From Clostridiales bacterium NK3B98 (GTDB lineage: Bacteria; Bacillota; Clostridia; Oscillospirales; Oscillospiraceae): DNA of 48,102 bases. Shown here piece by piece: positions 25,875-33,952 of the stretch. A program made the position numbers and the translations under genes. Where the stretch lies: contig ATWA01000015.1 of the NCBI GenBank assembly GCA_000421005.1, positions 1 through 48,102 of the forward strand, given 5' to 3'. Positions within the stretch are counted from its first letter, which is position 1. Each line of letters opens with the position of its first letter. The notes beneath the pieces are model-generated. The model worked only from the letters and a program-made list of their open reading frames with translations, made no database searches and had not been told where the DNA came from.

Positions 25875-26285
25875 TCAGTCTGTCTCCACCATCACATGGT
25901 CGGTGCCGTGAAGCTCAAATTCCTCCATGTAGGCGTCCATGCGCTGGTTCAGCTCTTCCATATTGTGTTCGTCAATGGGAACGTCGTCCATATCCCGCCG
26001 TGCCAGCTCCTCGGCCAGAATCCGGAAGAAAATAGCGTCCTCATAGTCGGCAATGGCATCGTGAATGCCGCCGTTGATGTAGGCCGGACTGGGCAGCGAA
26101 ACAGGCCCCAGATCCAGCGTCACCTCGCCCATGCCCTCCTTTGCGGCCTTGGCGAAGAGCAGGTTCTGCACCTGATCGTAGTCCTGAAACCGGTCCTCCC
26201 CACGGGCGGAGTTGAGAACCCAGTTGCCGATATATGCCATGTCCAGCAGCCGCCGAAACTGTTTGCGGCTCAGCTCCAATTCCAT
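25875..26285 (-). CDS. Conserved hypothetical protein
   Basis: This 136-residue soluble protein starts at ATG 26285 with AGGAGG 8 bases upstream. It opens ELELSRKQFRRLLDMAYIGNWVLNS, has DYDQVQNLLFAKAAKEGMG and a strongly acidic C-terminal half (DYEDAIFFRILAEELARRD, then MDDVPIDEHNMEELNQRMDA). Proteins of this shape are familiar in Clostridia but carry no assigned function that I can name. It is monocistronic, with a terminator downstream and 160 bp of intergenic DNA upstream. No membrane segment or catalytic motif is visible. Confidence 0.8.
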   Translation of the reverse strand: MELELSRKQFRRLLDMAYIGNWVLNSARGEDRFQDYDQVQNLLFAKAAKEGMGEVTLDLGPVSLPSPAYINGGIHDAIADYEDAIFFRILAEELARRDMDDVPIDEHNMEELNQRMDAYMEEFELHGTDHVMVETD

Positions 26286-26388
26286 CCAGTGCGCCTCCTT
26301 TGCCCTGGTCATCGGGCATGAATCACTCTACAATAGTATATGCTATTTCCGGGCAATGTCAATTGTCCCGCCATGGCAAAAGTTTTCC

Positions 26389-26417
26389 TTGTTTTCCACC
26401 TTTGAATGGGATATAGT
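26389..26417 (+). promoter_or_regulatory. Sigma-A promoter of murI
   Basis: TTGTTT at 26389-26394 and TATAGT at 26412-26417, 17-bp spacer; about 36 bp before the murI start. Confidence 0.65.
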
Positions 26418-26453
26418 ATCTTCGTATGAGTATGTGATAAGGAGCGAATGGAA

Positions 26454-27275
26454 ATGGATCAACGCCCCATTGGCGTGTTTGACTCAGGACTGGGCGGGCT
26501 GACCTGCGTGCGTGAGCTGGAACAAAGGATGCCCGGGGAGTCTATCATCTATTTTGGCGACACCGGGCGGGTGCCCTATGGCAGCAGAAGCCGGGAGACC
26601 ATCACCCGCTATGCCATGCAGGACGCCGCCTTTCTTCGTACATTTGACCTGAAGGCGCTGGTGGTGGCCTGCGGCACGGTGAGCACCACCGCGCTGGAGG
26701 AGCTGCGGCGGGTTCACGGGGATATTCCGGTGATGGGGGTGGTGGAGCCCTCAGCGGCGCAGGCGGCCGCCCTCACCCGAAACGGGAAAATCGGCCTCAT
26801 CGCCACCCGTGCCTCTATCAACACCGGCGCATATGAGCGCACCATCCACGCCCGCCGCCCTCAGGCGAAGATTCTCTCTGCCGCCTGTCCCCTGTTTGTG
26901 CCGCTGGTGGAAAACGGCCGCACCCAGCCGGGGGATATTGTGATTGAGACGGTGGCGGCGGACTACCTGCGCCCCCTGAAGGAGGCGGGGGTGGACACAC
27001 TGGTGCTGGGCTGCACCCATTACCCCCTGCTCCGGGAGGTTATCGCCGCCTATATGGGCCCCGGGGTGCGTCTGGTGGACTCCGGGGCGGAGGTTGCCCA
27101 CAGCATCGGTCAATGGCTGGCAGAGCATGACGCTCTTGCAGGGGAGGACGCGCAGCCGGTGCGCCGCTGGTTTGTCAGCGATGCCGTACAGGGCTTTTAC
27201 GACCTCGCCCCCCGTTTTCTGGGCAGAGAGATCACCGAACAGGTGGAGCAGGTAGAAATCGAACAATACCTGTAG
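26454..27275 (+). CDS. murI: Glutamate racemase
   Basis: MurI makes D-glutamate for peptidoglycan. The 273-residue protein has IGVFDSGLGGLTCVREL at its N-terminus, IYFGDTGRVPYGSRS, LVVACGTVST with the first catalytic Cys (the usual Asn before it, as in ACNT, is Gly here: ACGT), and VLGCTHYPLL with the second Cys near 185. The start could also be ATG 26448; 26454 was preferred because AAGGAG is 9 bases upstream of it but only 3 from 26448. The stop TAG is the first part of a GTAGGGG palindromic repeat. Complete length. Confidence 0.94.
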   Translation: MDQRPIGVFDSGLGGLTCVRELEQRMPGESIIYFGDTGRVPYGSRSRETITRYAMQDAAFLRTFDLKALVVACGTVSTTALEELRRVHGDIPVMGVVEPSAAQAAALTRNGKIGLIATRASINTGAYERTIHARRPQAKILSAACPLFVPLVENGRTQPGDIVIETVAADYLRPLKEAGVDTLVLGCTHYPLLREVIAAYMGPGVRLVDSGAEVAHSIGQWLAEHDALAGEDAQPVRRWFVSDAVQGFYDLAPRFLGREITEQVEQVEIEQYL

Positions 27276-27310
27276 GGGGGCACAGTGTGCGCCCGCACCC
27301 CACGTGCGCA
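27272..27310. repeat. Short palindromic repeat overlapping the murI stop codon
   Basis: GTAGGGGGGCACAGTGTGCGCCCGCACCCC-type hairpin followed by ACGTGCGCAC. The murI TAG stop is inside its first bases. Confidence 0.7.
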
Positions 27311-27343
27311 CAACCCACACCTTACAGACAATGGTAACATGCT

Positions 27344-27775
27344 ATGGATATGGAACAAAATGTACAACTCACCCTGACCACCGCCCACCGCTACGCCGAC
27401 AGCGAGGACGACCGGATTGACCTGATTACCGATGGGCTGATGCGTCCCCTGGGAGAGGGCTGGGAACTGGAATATCAGGAGAGCGAGCTCACCGACATGG
27501 GGGAGACCCTCACCTCCATCCTGATTCAGGGGGAACAGGTGACCCTGATCCGCACTGGTCCCATCAATTCTCAGATGGTCTTTCAGCAGGGACGGCGGCA
27601 TCATTCGGTGTACGCCACCCTCTACGGCAATCTGGAAATCGCCGTGTCCACCCAGCGGCTGGAAAACCACATCACCGCCCAGGGCGGGGTGCTGGAAATC
27701 GACTACACCCTGGAGGCGGATCACGCCCTCATCGACTCTGTGGCATTCCGGCTCGCTGTGCGGGTGAAGGAGTGA
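27344..27775 (+). CDS. ywiB: DUF1934 (YwiB-like) beta-barrel protein
   Basis: This 143-residue protein has the DUF1934 lipocalin-like pattern: NVQLTLTTAHRYADSEDDRIDLITDG, the YQESELTDMGETLTSILIQ strand, LIRTGPINSQMVFQQGRRHHSVYATLYG and VSTQRLENHITAQGGVLEIDYTLE. Function is not established; in Bacillus ywiB adjoins argS. The start codon (27344 or 27350) has no strong ribosome binding site. Its stop overlaps the next gene's GTG by 4 bp. Confidence 0.9.
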   Translation: MDMEQNVQLTLTTAHRYADSEDDRIDLITDGLMRPLGEGWELEYQESELTDMGETLTSILIQGEQVTLIRTGPINSQMVFQQGRRHHSVYATLYGNLEIAVSTQRLENHITAQGGVLEIDYTLEADHALIDSVAFRLAVRVKE

Positions 27776-28374
27776 AAACCGCCTATGCCGCCGCCGAAGC
27801 CCTGCTGAGGGAGGCCGTCCAAAGGCTGGCGCTCCCCTGCCCGGAGAGAATCCCCCTGCGGCTGGAGGGCAAAACCGCCGTTCTGATGTCCGCCCTGCCA
27901 AGGCTGCTGGGGGCAAAGACCGGGGCAGACCCAGAGAAATTGGCCGCCCGGCTGGCAAAAGCGGCGGTTGTGGCGTACCCTTTCGATGGGGTACAGGCGT
28001 CCGGGAGTATGCTGCTGCTGCCCCTGTCCCGTCCGTGGATGGAGGATGTGCTGGCTGGCTACGCCGGGGAAATCCCCCCTATGCCGCCCCGTCAGGGGGT
28101 GCGCCGCTGCGACCGGGAGGACAAGGGTTTTCTGCTGGACTATACCGCCCGGCGGTGCGCCCTGCTGTCCCGGCAGGAGGGTGGGGGAGATGTCCCGCCC
28201 CCGGCGCTGGTCTGCCTTTTGGCGCAGGAGCAGCCGGACGCTGTGGCTGTGGCCAAGGCGTTCTGGGCACTCTCCCCTGCCCGGCGGCGCAATCCTGCCC
28301 TTGCAAGGGCGGTGGGAAGGTGCGCCGCTGGTTTTACAAAAAATTCACCCTGTTTCGTCCCGGTGACGATATGA
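27772..28374 (+). CDS. ArgRS-derived-looking protein without catalytic core
   Basis: This 200-residue protein starts with GTG in a GTGA overlap with the DUF1934 stop. The first half (YAAAEALLREAVQRLALPCP, DPEKLAARLAKAAVVAYPFD) resembles the N-terminal additional domain of arginyl-tRNA synthetase. The second half (GFLLDYTARRCALLSRQ, then LVCLLAQEQPDAVAVAKAFW) resembles the start of the DALR anticodon-binding domain (F-V-Q-Y-A-x-A-R-x-x-S-x-L-R-K). The HIGH and KMSK motifs and the whole Rossmann catalytic domain are absent. In many Firmicutes argS sits beside the DUF1934 gene, so this is probably an argS relic or a trimmed tRNA-binding paralog. No experimental function is known to me; the call is inference. 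Confidence 0.55.
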   Translation: MKTAYAAAEALLREAVQRLALPCPERIPLRLEGKTAVLMSALPRLLGAKTGADPEKLAARLAKAAVVAYPFDGVQASGSMLLLPLSRPWMEDVLAGYAGEIPPMPPRQGVRRCDREDKGFLLDYTARRCALLSRQEGGGDVPPPALVCLLAQEQPDAVAVAKAFWALSPARRRNPALARAVGRCAAGFTKNSPCFVPVTI

Positions 28375-28423
28375 TAAAAGCGACGGGCAAATGCCCGATT
28401 CCCCGCAGAAAAGAGGTAACCAC

Positions 28424-29107
28424 ATGACCAAGGTATTGATCGTAGAGGATGACAGCAATATCGCCCAGCTTTTGCAGCTCTATCTGGAAAAGGAGGGCTT
28501 TGAGACCCAGGCTGCCCCGGACGGGGGCAAGGGTGTGGAGCTGTTTCGCTCCTTCACCCCGGATCTGGTGCTGCTGGACATTATGCTCCCGGTGCTGGAC
28601 GGCTGGGGGGTGCTGCGCAAGATCCGGGAGGAGAGCAAAACCCCGGTGATTATGCTCACCGCCAAGGGAGAGACGGATGACCGGGTGAACGGTCTGGAAA
28701 ACGGCGCCGATGATTATATTGTCAAGCCCTTTGAGATGAAAGAGGTGCTGGCCCGGATCCATGCCGTGCTGCGCCGCTCCGGGGTGGCGGAGGAATCCAA
28801 CCCCAAAAAGCTCACCTTCGACAAGCTCACCATCAATATGGAGTCCTACGAGCTGCTGGTGGACGGCAAGCGGGTGGACACGCCTCCCAAGGAGATGGAG
28901 CTTTTGTTCCATCTGGCCTCCTCTCCCAACCGGGTGTTTACCCGCAACCAGCTTCTGGACGAGGTGTGGGGCTTTGACTACTTCGGCGACAGCCGCACCG
29001 TGGATGTACACATCAAGCGGCTGAGAGAGAAGCTGGAAGGGGTCAGCGACAAATGGAGCCTGAAAACCGTGTGGGGCGTGGGCTATAAGTTTGAGCTGGT
29101 GAGCTGA
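28424..29107 (+). CDS. OmpR-family response regulator
   Basis: This 227-residue regulator has a receiver domain (KVLIVEDDSNIAQLLQLYLE, phospho-acceptor Asp52 in VLLDIMLPVLDGW, MLTAKGE and IVKPFEM with the conserved Lys) and a C-terminal winged-helix domain (LLFHLASSPNRVFTRNQLLDEVWGFD ... DSRTVDVHIKRLREKL). Start ATG 28424 has GAGG upstream. The kinase gene follows after 2 bp, and an HtrA gene after that. Confidence 0.96.
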   Translation: MTKVLIVEDDSNIAQLLQLYLEKEGFETQAAPDGGKGVELFRSFTPDLVLLDIMLPVLDGWGVLRKIREESKTPVIMLTAKGETDDRVNGLENGADDYIVKPFEMKEVLARIHAVLRRSGVAEESNPKKLTFDKLTINMESYELLVDGKRVDTPPKEMELLFHLASSPNRVFTRNQLLDEVWGFDYFGDSRTVDVHIKRLREKLEGVSDKWSLKTVWGVGYKFELVS

Positions 29108-29109
29108 GG

Positions 29110-30549
29110 ATGAACACCCTGTTCAAACGCCATTTTGCCCTCACCGCTGGGATGATCCTCTTCTCCTTCGCCCTGCTGGCCGCCGCCTTTATGGCGCTGA
29201 GCTACCAGTTCACCGTCCGGGGACAGAAGGAGGCGCTGGACGAAAAAAGCGCCTATGTGGCTCAATTTGCCGGGCGTATGCTGGGCATGGGCATGGAGGC
29301 GGACAGCCAGGACTTTACCTCCGCACTGGACGAGGCGGCGTCGCTGATCGGGGCGGACGTGCTGCTCACCGACGTGGACGGCACCGTCACCGCCGAGAGC
29401 GGCAAAAACGGGCTTTCCGAGGGGTGCATCGGCTGTCAGGTGCCTGCCTCCGTGCTGGCGCAGCTGGACGAAAAGGGCAGCCATGTGATGCACGCCGATT
29501 TGGGGATGTTCTCCGACAACCGCTTTCTCTCCGGCGCTCAGATTCGGGATTTGGGCAGAGGGGGCAGCGGCGACAAGCTGGGATATGTGATCGTCTCCGT
29601 CTCCCCGGCTGCCATGATGGAGCTGTGGCGTCCCCTGACCCATCTGTTTATCCTCACGGCGCTGGTGGTGCTGTGCATCGCCTTCCTGTCCAGCTCCGTC
29701 ACCGCCCGGCAGCAGGTGAAGCCCTTGCAGGAGATGACCGACGTGGTGCATCGCTTCGGCATGGGGGAATATGACCTGCGGGTGGATCAGCGCCTTTGCA
29801 GCCGCAGCGACGAAATGGGCGAGTTGGGCACCGCCTTCAACGCCATGGCGGACTCCATCGCCCTGGCCGAGCGGAAGCGCAGCGAGTTTGTGGCCAACAT
29901 CTCCCACGAGCTGAAAACTCCCATGACCACCATCGCCGGCTTTGCCGACGGCATTCTGGACGGCACCATCCCCCCGGAAAAGGAGCGGGAGTACCTGAAG
30001 ACCATCTCCGATGAGACAAGGCGGCTGTCCCGGCTGGTGCGGCGTATGCTGGATATGTCCCGGCTGCAAAAGCACGATGTGGTCATCAGCCAGACGGAAT
30101 TTGACATGGTGGAGGTGGCCGCCCAAACCCTCATCAGTCTGGAGGGCAGAATCAACGCCAAGGGGCTGGATGTGGACGCAAGGCTGCCCGACGGCCCGGT
30201 GTACGTCTGGGGCGACCCGGACGCCATCACTCAGGTGACCTATAACCTGCTGGAAAACGCCATCAAGTTCTCCCATCCCCATACCGTCATCGGTCTTTCC
30301 ATCACCACCCGGGGCAACAAGGCATACATCGCCATCCGGGACACCGGAGAGACCATCCCGGAGGAGGAGCTGCCCCTGATTTTCGACCGGCTGCACAAGT
30401 CCGACCGCTCCCGCTCTCTGGACAAGGAGGGGGTAGGACTGGGGCTGTATCTGGTCAAAACCATTCTCAACGATTTGAAGGAGACTATCACGGTCACCAG
30501 CAAAGACGACGTGACAGAGTTCACCTTTACCCTGACGCTGGCACGGTGA
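29110..30549 (+). CDS. Membrane sensor histidine kinase
   Basis: This 479-residue kinase has a transmembrane segment at about 11-33 (ALTAGMILFSFALLAAAF), an extracytoplasmic sensing region (35-180) containing a CIGC pair, a second transmembrane segment near 182-198, a HAMP domain (VKPLQEMTDVVHRFGMGEYDLR), a HisKA domain with phospho-acceptor His266 in ANISHELKTPMTTIAGF and an ATPase domain (YNLLENAIKFS, IRDTGETIPEEELPLIFDRLHK, GVGLGLYLVKTI). The G1 box is DTGE rather than DxGxG, so the domain is slightly degenerate. It pairs with the regulator 2 bp upstream. The downstream HtrA gene suggests sensing of envelope stress. Confidence 0.95.
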   Translation: MNTLFKRHFALTAGMILFSFALLAAAFMALSYQFTVRGQKEALDEKSAYVAQFAGRMLGMGMEADSQDFTSALDEAASLIGADVLLTDVDGTVTAESGKNGLSEGCIGCQVPASVLAQLDEKGSHVMHADLGMFSDNRFLSGAQIRDLGRGGSGDKLGYVIVSVSPAAMMELWRPLTHLFILTALVVLCIAFLSSSVTARQQVKPLQEMTDVVHRFGMGEYDLRVDQRLCSRSDEMGELGTAFNAMADSIALAERKRSEFVANISHELKTPMTTIAGFADGILDGTIPPEKEREYLKTISDETRRLSRLVRRMLDMSRLQKHDVVISQTEFDMVEVAAQTLISLEGRINAKGLDVDARLPDGPVYVWGDPDAITQVTYNLLENAIKFSHPHTVIGLSITTRGNKAYIAIRDTGETIPEEELPLIFDRLHKSDRSRSLDKEGVGLGLYLVKTILNDLKETITVTSKDDVTEFTFTLTLAR

Positions 30550-30593
30550 GACCCTCACCACACAAAACTCCCTTCAGGGAGGAGGAAAAAGAA

Positions 30594-32249
30594 ATGTTAG
30601 ACAATGACGATATCCGCTACACCGCCGCCGAGGAACGTCCCCCATGGGAGCTGAGCCCCGGTGGACAGATTCGGGAGTGGTTCTCCTGCCGGAAGGTGGA
30701 CGACACCACCGCCGGCTACTGCCACGAGGTAGAGGAGCAGAAGAAAGCCCGCACCCGTGCTCAGACCCACCGCAGCGCCTCCCATGCCCGTTTGCAGCGG
30801 CAGCGGGAGGAGGCGCAGAACCGTCTGCTGCTGGAACAGCAGCAGGCAAAGCAGCGCATGGCCGAGGCAAGAGAGCGGGTTCAGGCCAACCCGGAGGCGG
30901 TTGACAGCGCCACTCCGCCCTCCAAAGACCCCCGGGCTGCCCGGTACACCTATTCAGAAAGCGCCAAAAAGCCCCCGGTCAACCGGGTGAACCGCCGGAG
31001 ACAGAAAAAGGGCAACAAGGCGGGCATTATCATCGGCGTGGTGATTATGGTCGTCTCCTTTGCGGCGGGCTTTATCTCCGATATGCTGGAGGAGGAGCCG
31101 GATATCCAGAGCATTTTTGAGGAGGATACCCCCAGCGTCACCGAAGAGGCACCGGACGATGACTTTGCCAAGCGCTTCGGACAGGAGGACATCCCCTGGG
31201 ATCAGCTCATTCCCGGCATGAACCAGGAGGACGAGGAGGAGAGCGAAACCACTGCCCTCCCCCGCACCGAGACCGGAGCGGAGCTGAGTCTGGACATCCA
31301 CTCTGCCGAGGGCATGACGGCGCTGACCTATCAGCAGCTCTATGAGCGCTGCCTGCCCAGCGTGGTATCCATCCGGGTGTACGACGAAGGCGGCGGCGGC
31401 ACGGGAACGGGCATTGTCATGTCTGAGGACGGATACATCCTTACCTGCAACCATGTGGTGGCAGGGGGCGAGCGGTGCGAGATCACCACCTATGACGACC
31501 AGACCTTTGAGGCGCTGCTGGTGGGGGGCGACGTGCAGACCGACCTGGCGGTACTGAAGGTGGATGCGGAGGGATTGACCCCCGCCCAGTTCGGGGACTC
31601 CGACGAGCTTACCGTGGGAGATCAGGTGCTGGCCATCGGCGACCCGCTGGGTACCCAGCTCCGGGGCACCCTGACCAACGGCATTGTCTCCGCCATCAAC
31701 CGCAACGTGACGGTGAAAAGCTACCCCATGACCCTGATTCAGACCACCGCCGCCCTGAACTCCGGCAACTCCGGCGGTCCGCTGATTAACATTTACGGTC
31801 AGGTGGTGGGAGTCACCAATATGAAGATGATTTCCGGCATTGTCACCGTGGAGGGGCTGGGCTTTGCCGTACCCACCAGCGTGGTGCGGGATATCGTGCC
31901 TGTTCTGGGCGCTGACGGCAAGGTGAGCCGCCCGGTGCTGGGTATCACCTGCTACGGGGTGGATGAGGACATGGCGGAGGAAATGGATCTCCCCACCACC
32001 GGTCTGCGGGTTGCCACCATCAACTCCGCTTCCAACGCCAACGAGGCGGGACTGGAAGTGGGAGACTATATCATCGCAGTCAACGGCGAGCATATGGTGT
32101 CGGTGGAGCAGGTCAAGCCGGTGCTGAGTGAAGTGGGCATCGGCGGCGAGGTCACCCTGACGGTGCGCCGCTATGCCGACGAGGACGCCACCGAGTGGGA
32201 GGACATGGAGATCGTTGTCACCATTATGGATCAGGCGGATCTGAGGTAA
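30594..32249 (+). CDS. htrA: HtrA/DegP-like membrane serine protease
   Basis: This 551-residue enzyme has a Glu/Gln/Arg-rich cytoplasmic N-terminal region (1-135), one transmembrane anchor (GIIIGVVIMVVSFAAGFISD near 143-162), an acidic linker (160-220), a trypsin-like domain with catalytic His287 (ILTCNHVVAG), Asp317 (TDLAVLKVD) and Ser393 (NSGNSGGPLIN), and a C-terminal PDZ domain (GLRVATINSASNANEAGLEV ... GDYIIAVNG). It should degrade misfolded proteins outside the membrane. Start ATG 30594 has GGAGGAGG upstream; it is 44 bp after the kinase stop, so the three genes form a CssRS-HtrA-like stress unit. Confidence 0.95.
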   Translation: MLDNDDIRYTAAEERPPWELSPGGQIREWFSCRKVDDTTAGYCHEVEEQKKARTRAQTHRSASHARLQRQREEAQNRLLLEQQQAKQRMAEARERVQANPEAVDSATPPSKDPRAARYTYSESAKKPPVNRVNRRRQKKGNKAGIIIGVVIMVVSFAAGFISDMLEEEPDIQSIFEEDTPSVTEEAPDDDFAKRFGQEDIPWDQLIPGMNQEDEEESETTALPRTETGAELSLDIHSAEGMTALTYQQLYERCLPSVVSIRVYDEGGGGTGTGIVMSEDGYILTCNHVVAGGERCEITTYDDQTFEALLVGGDVQTDLAVLKVDAEGLTPAQFGDSDELTVGDQVLAIGDPLGTQLRGTLTNGIVSAINRNVTVKSYPMTLIQTTAALNSGNSGGPLINIYGQVVGVTNMKMISGIVTVEGLGFAVPTSVVRDIVPVLGADGKVSRPVLGITCYGVDEDMAEEMDLPTTGLRVATINSASNANEAGLEVGDYIIAVNGEHMVSVEQVKPVLSEVGIGGEVTLTVRRYADEDATEWEDMEIVVTIMDQADLR

Positions 32250-32264
32250 TCATTGGAATAGATC

Positions 32265-32300
32265 AAAAGCCCGGTTTCCTGCTGGAAACCGGGCTTTGTA
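32265..32300. terminator. Bidirectional terminator hairpin between htrA and pta
   Basis: AAAGCCCGGTTTCC (32266-32279) pairs with GGAAACCGGGCTTT (32284-32297), with short T/A runs on both sides. Confidence 0.75.
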
Positions 32301-32319
32301 GTCAAATCAGGTTCTCTCG

Positions 32320-33306
32320 TTATGCCAGAGCGGCGGTGATGATGGCCATGGAATAGACCTCCATGCCGTTGCAGCCCCGGGACAGGTCGTTAATGGGCGC
32401 GTTCAGGCCGGTGAGAATGGGGCCATAGGCGTCGAACTTGCCCAGACGCTGGGCAATCTTGTAGCCGATGTTGCCGGCGTTGATGTCGGGGAAGACGAAC
32501 ACGTTGGCACGACCCTGAACCGAGGAGTTGGGGCACTTGGTGCGGGAGACGGTGGGAGACACGGCAGCGTCAAACTGCAGCTCGCCGTCGATAATCAGGT
32601 CGGGACGGCGCTCCCGAGCCATGCGGGCGGCTTCCCGCATTTTGTCCACGTCGGGGTCCTTGGCGGAGCCGTGGGTGGAGAAGCTGAGGAAGGCGACCTT
32701 GGGGTCAATGCCGAACACCTTGCCGTAGTCGGCGCACTCAATGCCGGTCTCGGCGATTTCCTCGGCGGTGGGGTGGATGTTGATGGCGCAGTCGCCAAAG
32801 GCCAGCACTTCGTTCTCGCCGGAAGCGGAGGGGCGCACCAGAATGAAGCAGGAGGACACGCTCTTGTAGCCGGGCTTGCACTTGATGATTTGCAGGGCGG
32901 GACGGACGGTGTCGGCGGTGGAATAGGTGGCGCCGCCCAGCAGGGCGTCAGCCATGCCCATCTTTACCAGCATGGTGCCGAAGTAGTTGGGCTGGCGGAG
33001 AATGACCCGTGCCTTCTCCTCGGTCATGCCCTTCTTTTGACGCAGCTCCACAAACTGCGCCACCATCTCGTCAAACTGCTCGTAGTTGTCCGGGTCGATG
33101 ATCCGGGCGCCCCGGACGTTGTAGCCCGCTTCCTCGGCGGACTCAAAGACCTTATCCGGGTTGCCGATGAGGATGGGGGTCAGGAAGGTGCTTGCCAGCA
33201 GACGGGAAGAAGCCTCCAGAATACGGGGGTCGGTGCCCTCGGTGAAAACGATGGTTTTGGGAGAAGCCTTCAGCTTCTTAATCATTGCACCAAATCCAAA
33301 TGCCAT
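32320..33306 (-). CDS. pta: Phosphate acetyltransferase
   Basis: Pta converts acetyl-CoA and phosphate to acetyl-phosphate. The 328-residue protein (start ATG 33306, AGGAGG upstream) has KTIVFTEGTDPRILEASSRL, ADALLGGATYSTADTVRPAL, FSTHGSAKDPDVDKM and the VFPDINAGNIGYKI-x-QRL signature with its Pro-Asp-x-Asn-x-Gly motif. Length matches the short Pta form. No ackA is in the window. A Rex-like site and a sigma-A promoter lie upstream. Confidence 0.96.
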   Translation of the reverse strand: MAFGFGAMIKKLKASPKTIVFTEGTDPRILEASSRLLASTFLTPILIGNPDKVFESAEEAGYNVRGARIIDPDNYEQFDEMVAQFVELRQKKGMTEEKARVILRQPNYFGTMLVKMGMADALLGGATYSTADTVRPALQIIKCKPGYKSVSSCFILVRPSASGENEVLAFGDCAINIHPTAEEIAETGIECADYGKVFGIDPKVAFLSFSTHGSAKDPDVDKMREAARMARERRPDLIIDGELQFDAAVSPTVSRTKCPNSSVQGRANVFVFPDINAGNIGYKIAQRLGKFDAYGPILTGLNAPINDLSRGCNGMEVYSMAIITAALA

Positions 33307-33358
33307 AGTGTTTGCCTCCTGTTTTCTATGTAATTGGTTACAAAAGTTTAACACCATC

Positions 33359-33387
33359 AATGTAACACGGGAAAACCAAAAATGCAA
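33359..33387 (-). promoter_or_regulatory. Sigma-A promoter of pta
   Basis: Minus strand -35 TTGCAT (33387-33382), -10 TACATT (33364-33359), 17-bp spacer. Confidence 0.65.
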
Positions 33388-33419
33388 TAGTTTCCACCCT
33401 CTTTTTTGCCAAATTGGTT

Positions 33420-33437
33420 TTGTTAAGTTTCTAACAA
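33420..33437. promoter_or_regulatory. Rex-like operator upstream of pta
   Basis: TTGTTAAGTTTCTAACAA matches the clostridial Rex consensus TTGTTAANNNNTTAACAA with one mismatch (C for T). It lies 114 bp upstream of the pta start, about 33 bp beyond the pta -35. It is also 48 bp upstream of the -35 of the plus-strand gene at 33545. Confidence 0.7.
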
Positions 33438-33485
33438 TGTAGAGAGCAGGTGGTCTGCCCTATCTCTGGTTGAACAAGTGAGCCC

Positions 33486-33513
33486 TTGCAACAAAACAGA
33501 AAGCTGCTATAAT
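33486..33513 (+). promoter_or_regulatory. Sigma-A promoter of the PBECR2 gene
   Basis: TTGCAA (33486-33491), 16-bp spacer, TATAAT (33508-33513); about 30 bp before the GTG start. Confidence 0.65.
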
Positions 33514-33544
33514 CAGTCTATCTGAGAGGAAAGTGTGAGCATTT

Positions 33545-33934
33545 GTGGCAGAGTGGGCGTTACTTGGAAAACTGGACAGAACGCTGCTGGAAGATGAATT
33601 TGGAACACTCCACACAGATGAAGTGATCCTGACTGTTGAGCGAATGGAGCATATCTGTCAGCATCACCCGGAAGTGAAAGAAGTGTTTTCACAATACTGC
33701 CGACAAGTGGTTCAAATGCCAGACTGGATTTTGCGAGATGAAAGACGAGAGGGAACGGTATTCCTATTGAAAAGACTTCCGGAATCAAATCTGAATTTCG
33801 TGATTCGTCTCTCTTTGGAGCAATCCCATGATCCCAGGCATCCTATGAACTCTGTTATGACCTGTTACCAAATCCGGGAACAAAATTTAAAAAAACTGTT
33901 AAAAAGGAACATAATTCTTTACAGCAGGGAATAA
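33545..33934 (+). CDS. PBECR2-type nuclease-fold protein (phage-associated family)
   Basis: This 129-residue protein resembles the PBECR2 (phage Barnase-EndoU-colicin E5/D-RelE-like) domain: LEDEFGTLHTDEVILTVERMEHICQHHPE, WILRDERREGTVFLLKRLPESNLNFVIRL and the end NSVMTCYQIREQNLKKLLKRN-IILYSRE. In phages and integrative elements such proteins are thought to act as RNases or toxins. The frame uses GTG (33545) with GAGAGGAAAG upstream at a rather long distance. Base composition is visibly lower in GC than the neighbours, which suggests lateral transfer. No other phage gene is nearby. The -35 of the following ncRNA overlaps its last codons. Confidence 0.8.
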   Translation: MAEWALLGKLDRTLLEDEFGTLHTDEVILTVERMEHICQHHPEVKEVFSQYCRQVVQMPDWILRDERREGTVFLLKRLPESNLNFVIRLSLEQSHDPRHPMNSVMTCYQIREQNLKKLLKRNIILYSRE

Positions 33935-33946
33935 ATGCTGTATAAT
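33918..33946 (+). promoter_or_regulatory. Strong sigma-A promoter of the 33.95-34.11 kb transcript
   Basis: TTTACA (33918-33923), 17-bp spacer, consensus TATAAT (33941-33946). The -35 lies in the last codons of the PBECR2 gene. Confidence 0.8.
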
Positions 33947-33952
33947 AATAAT

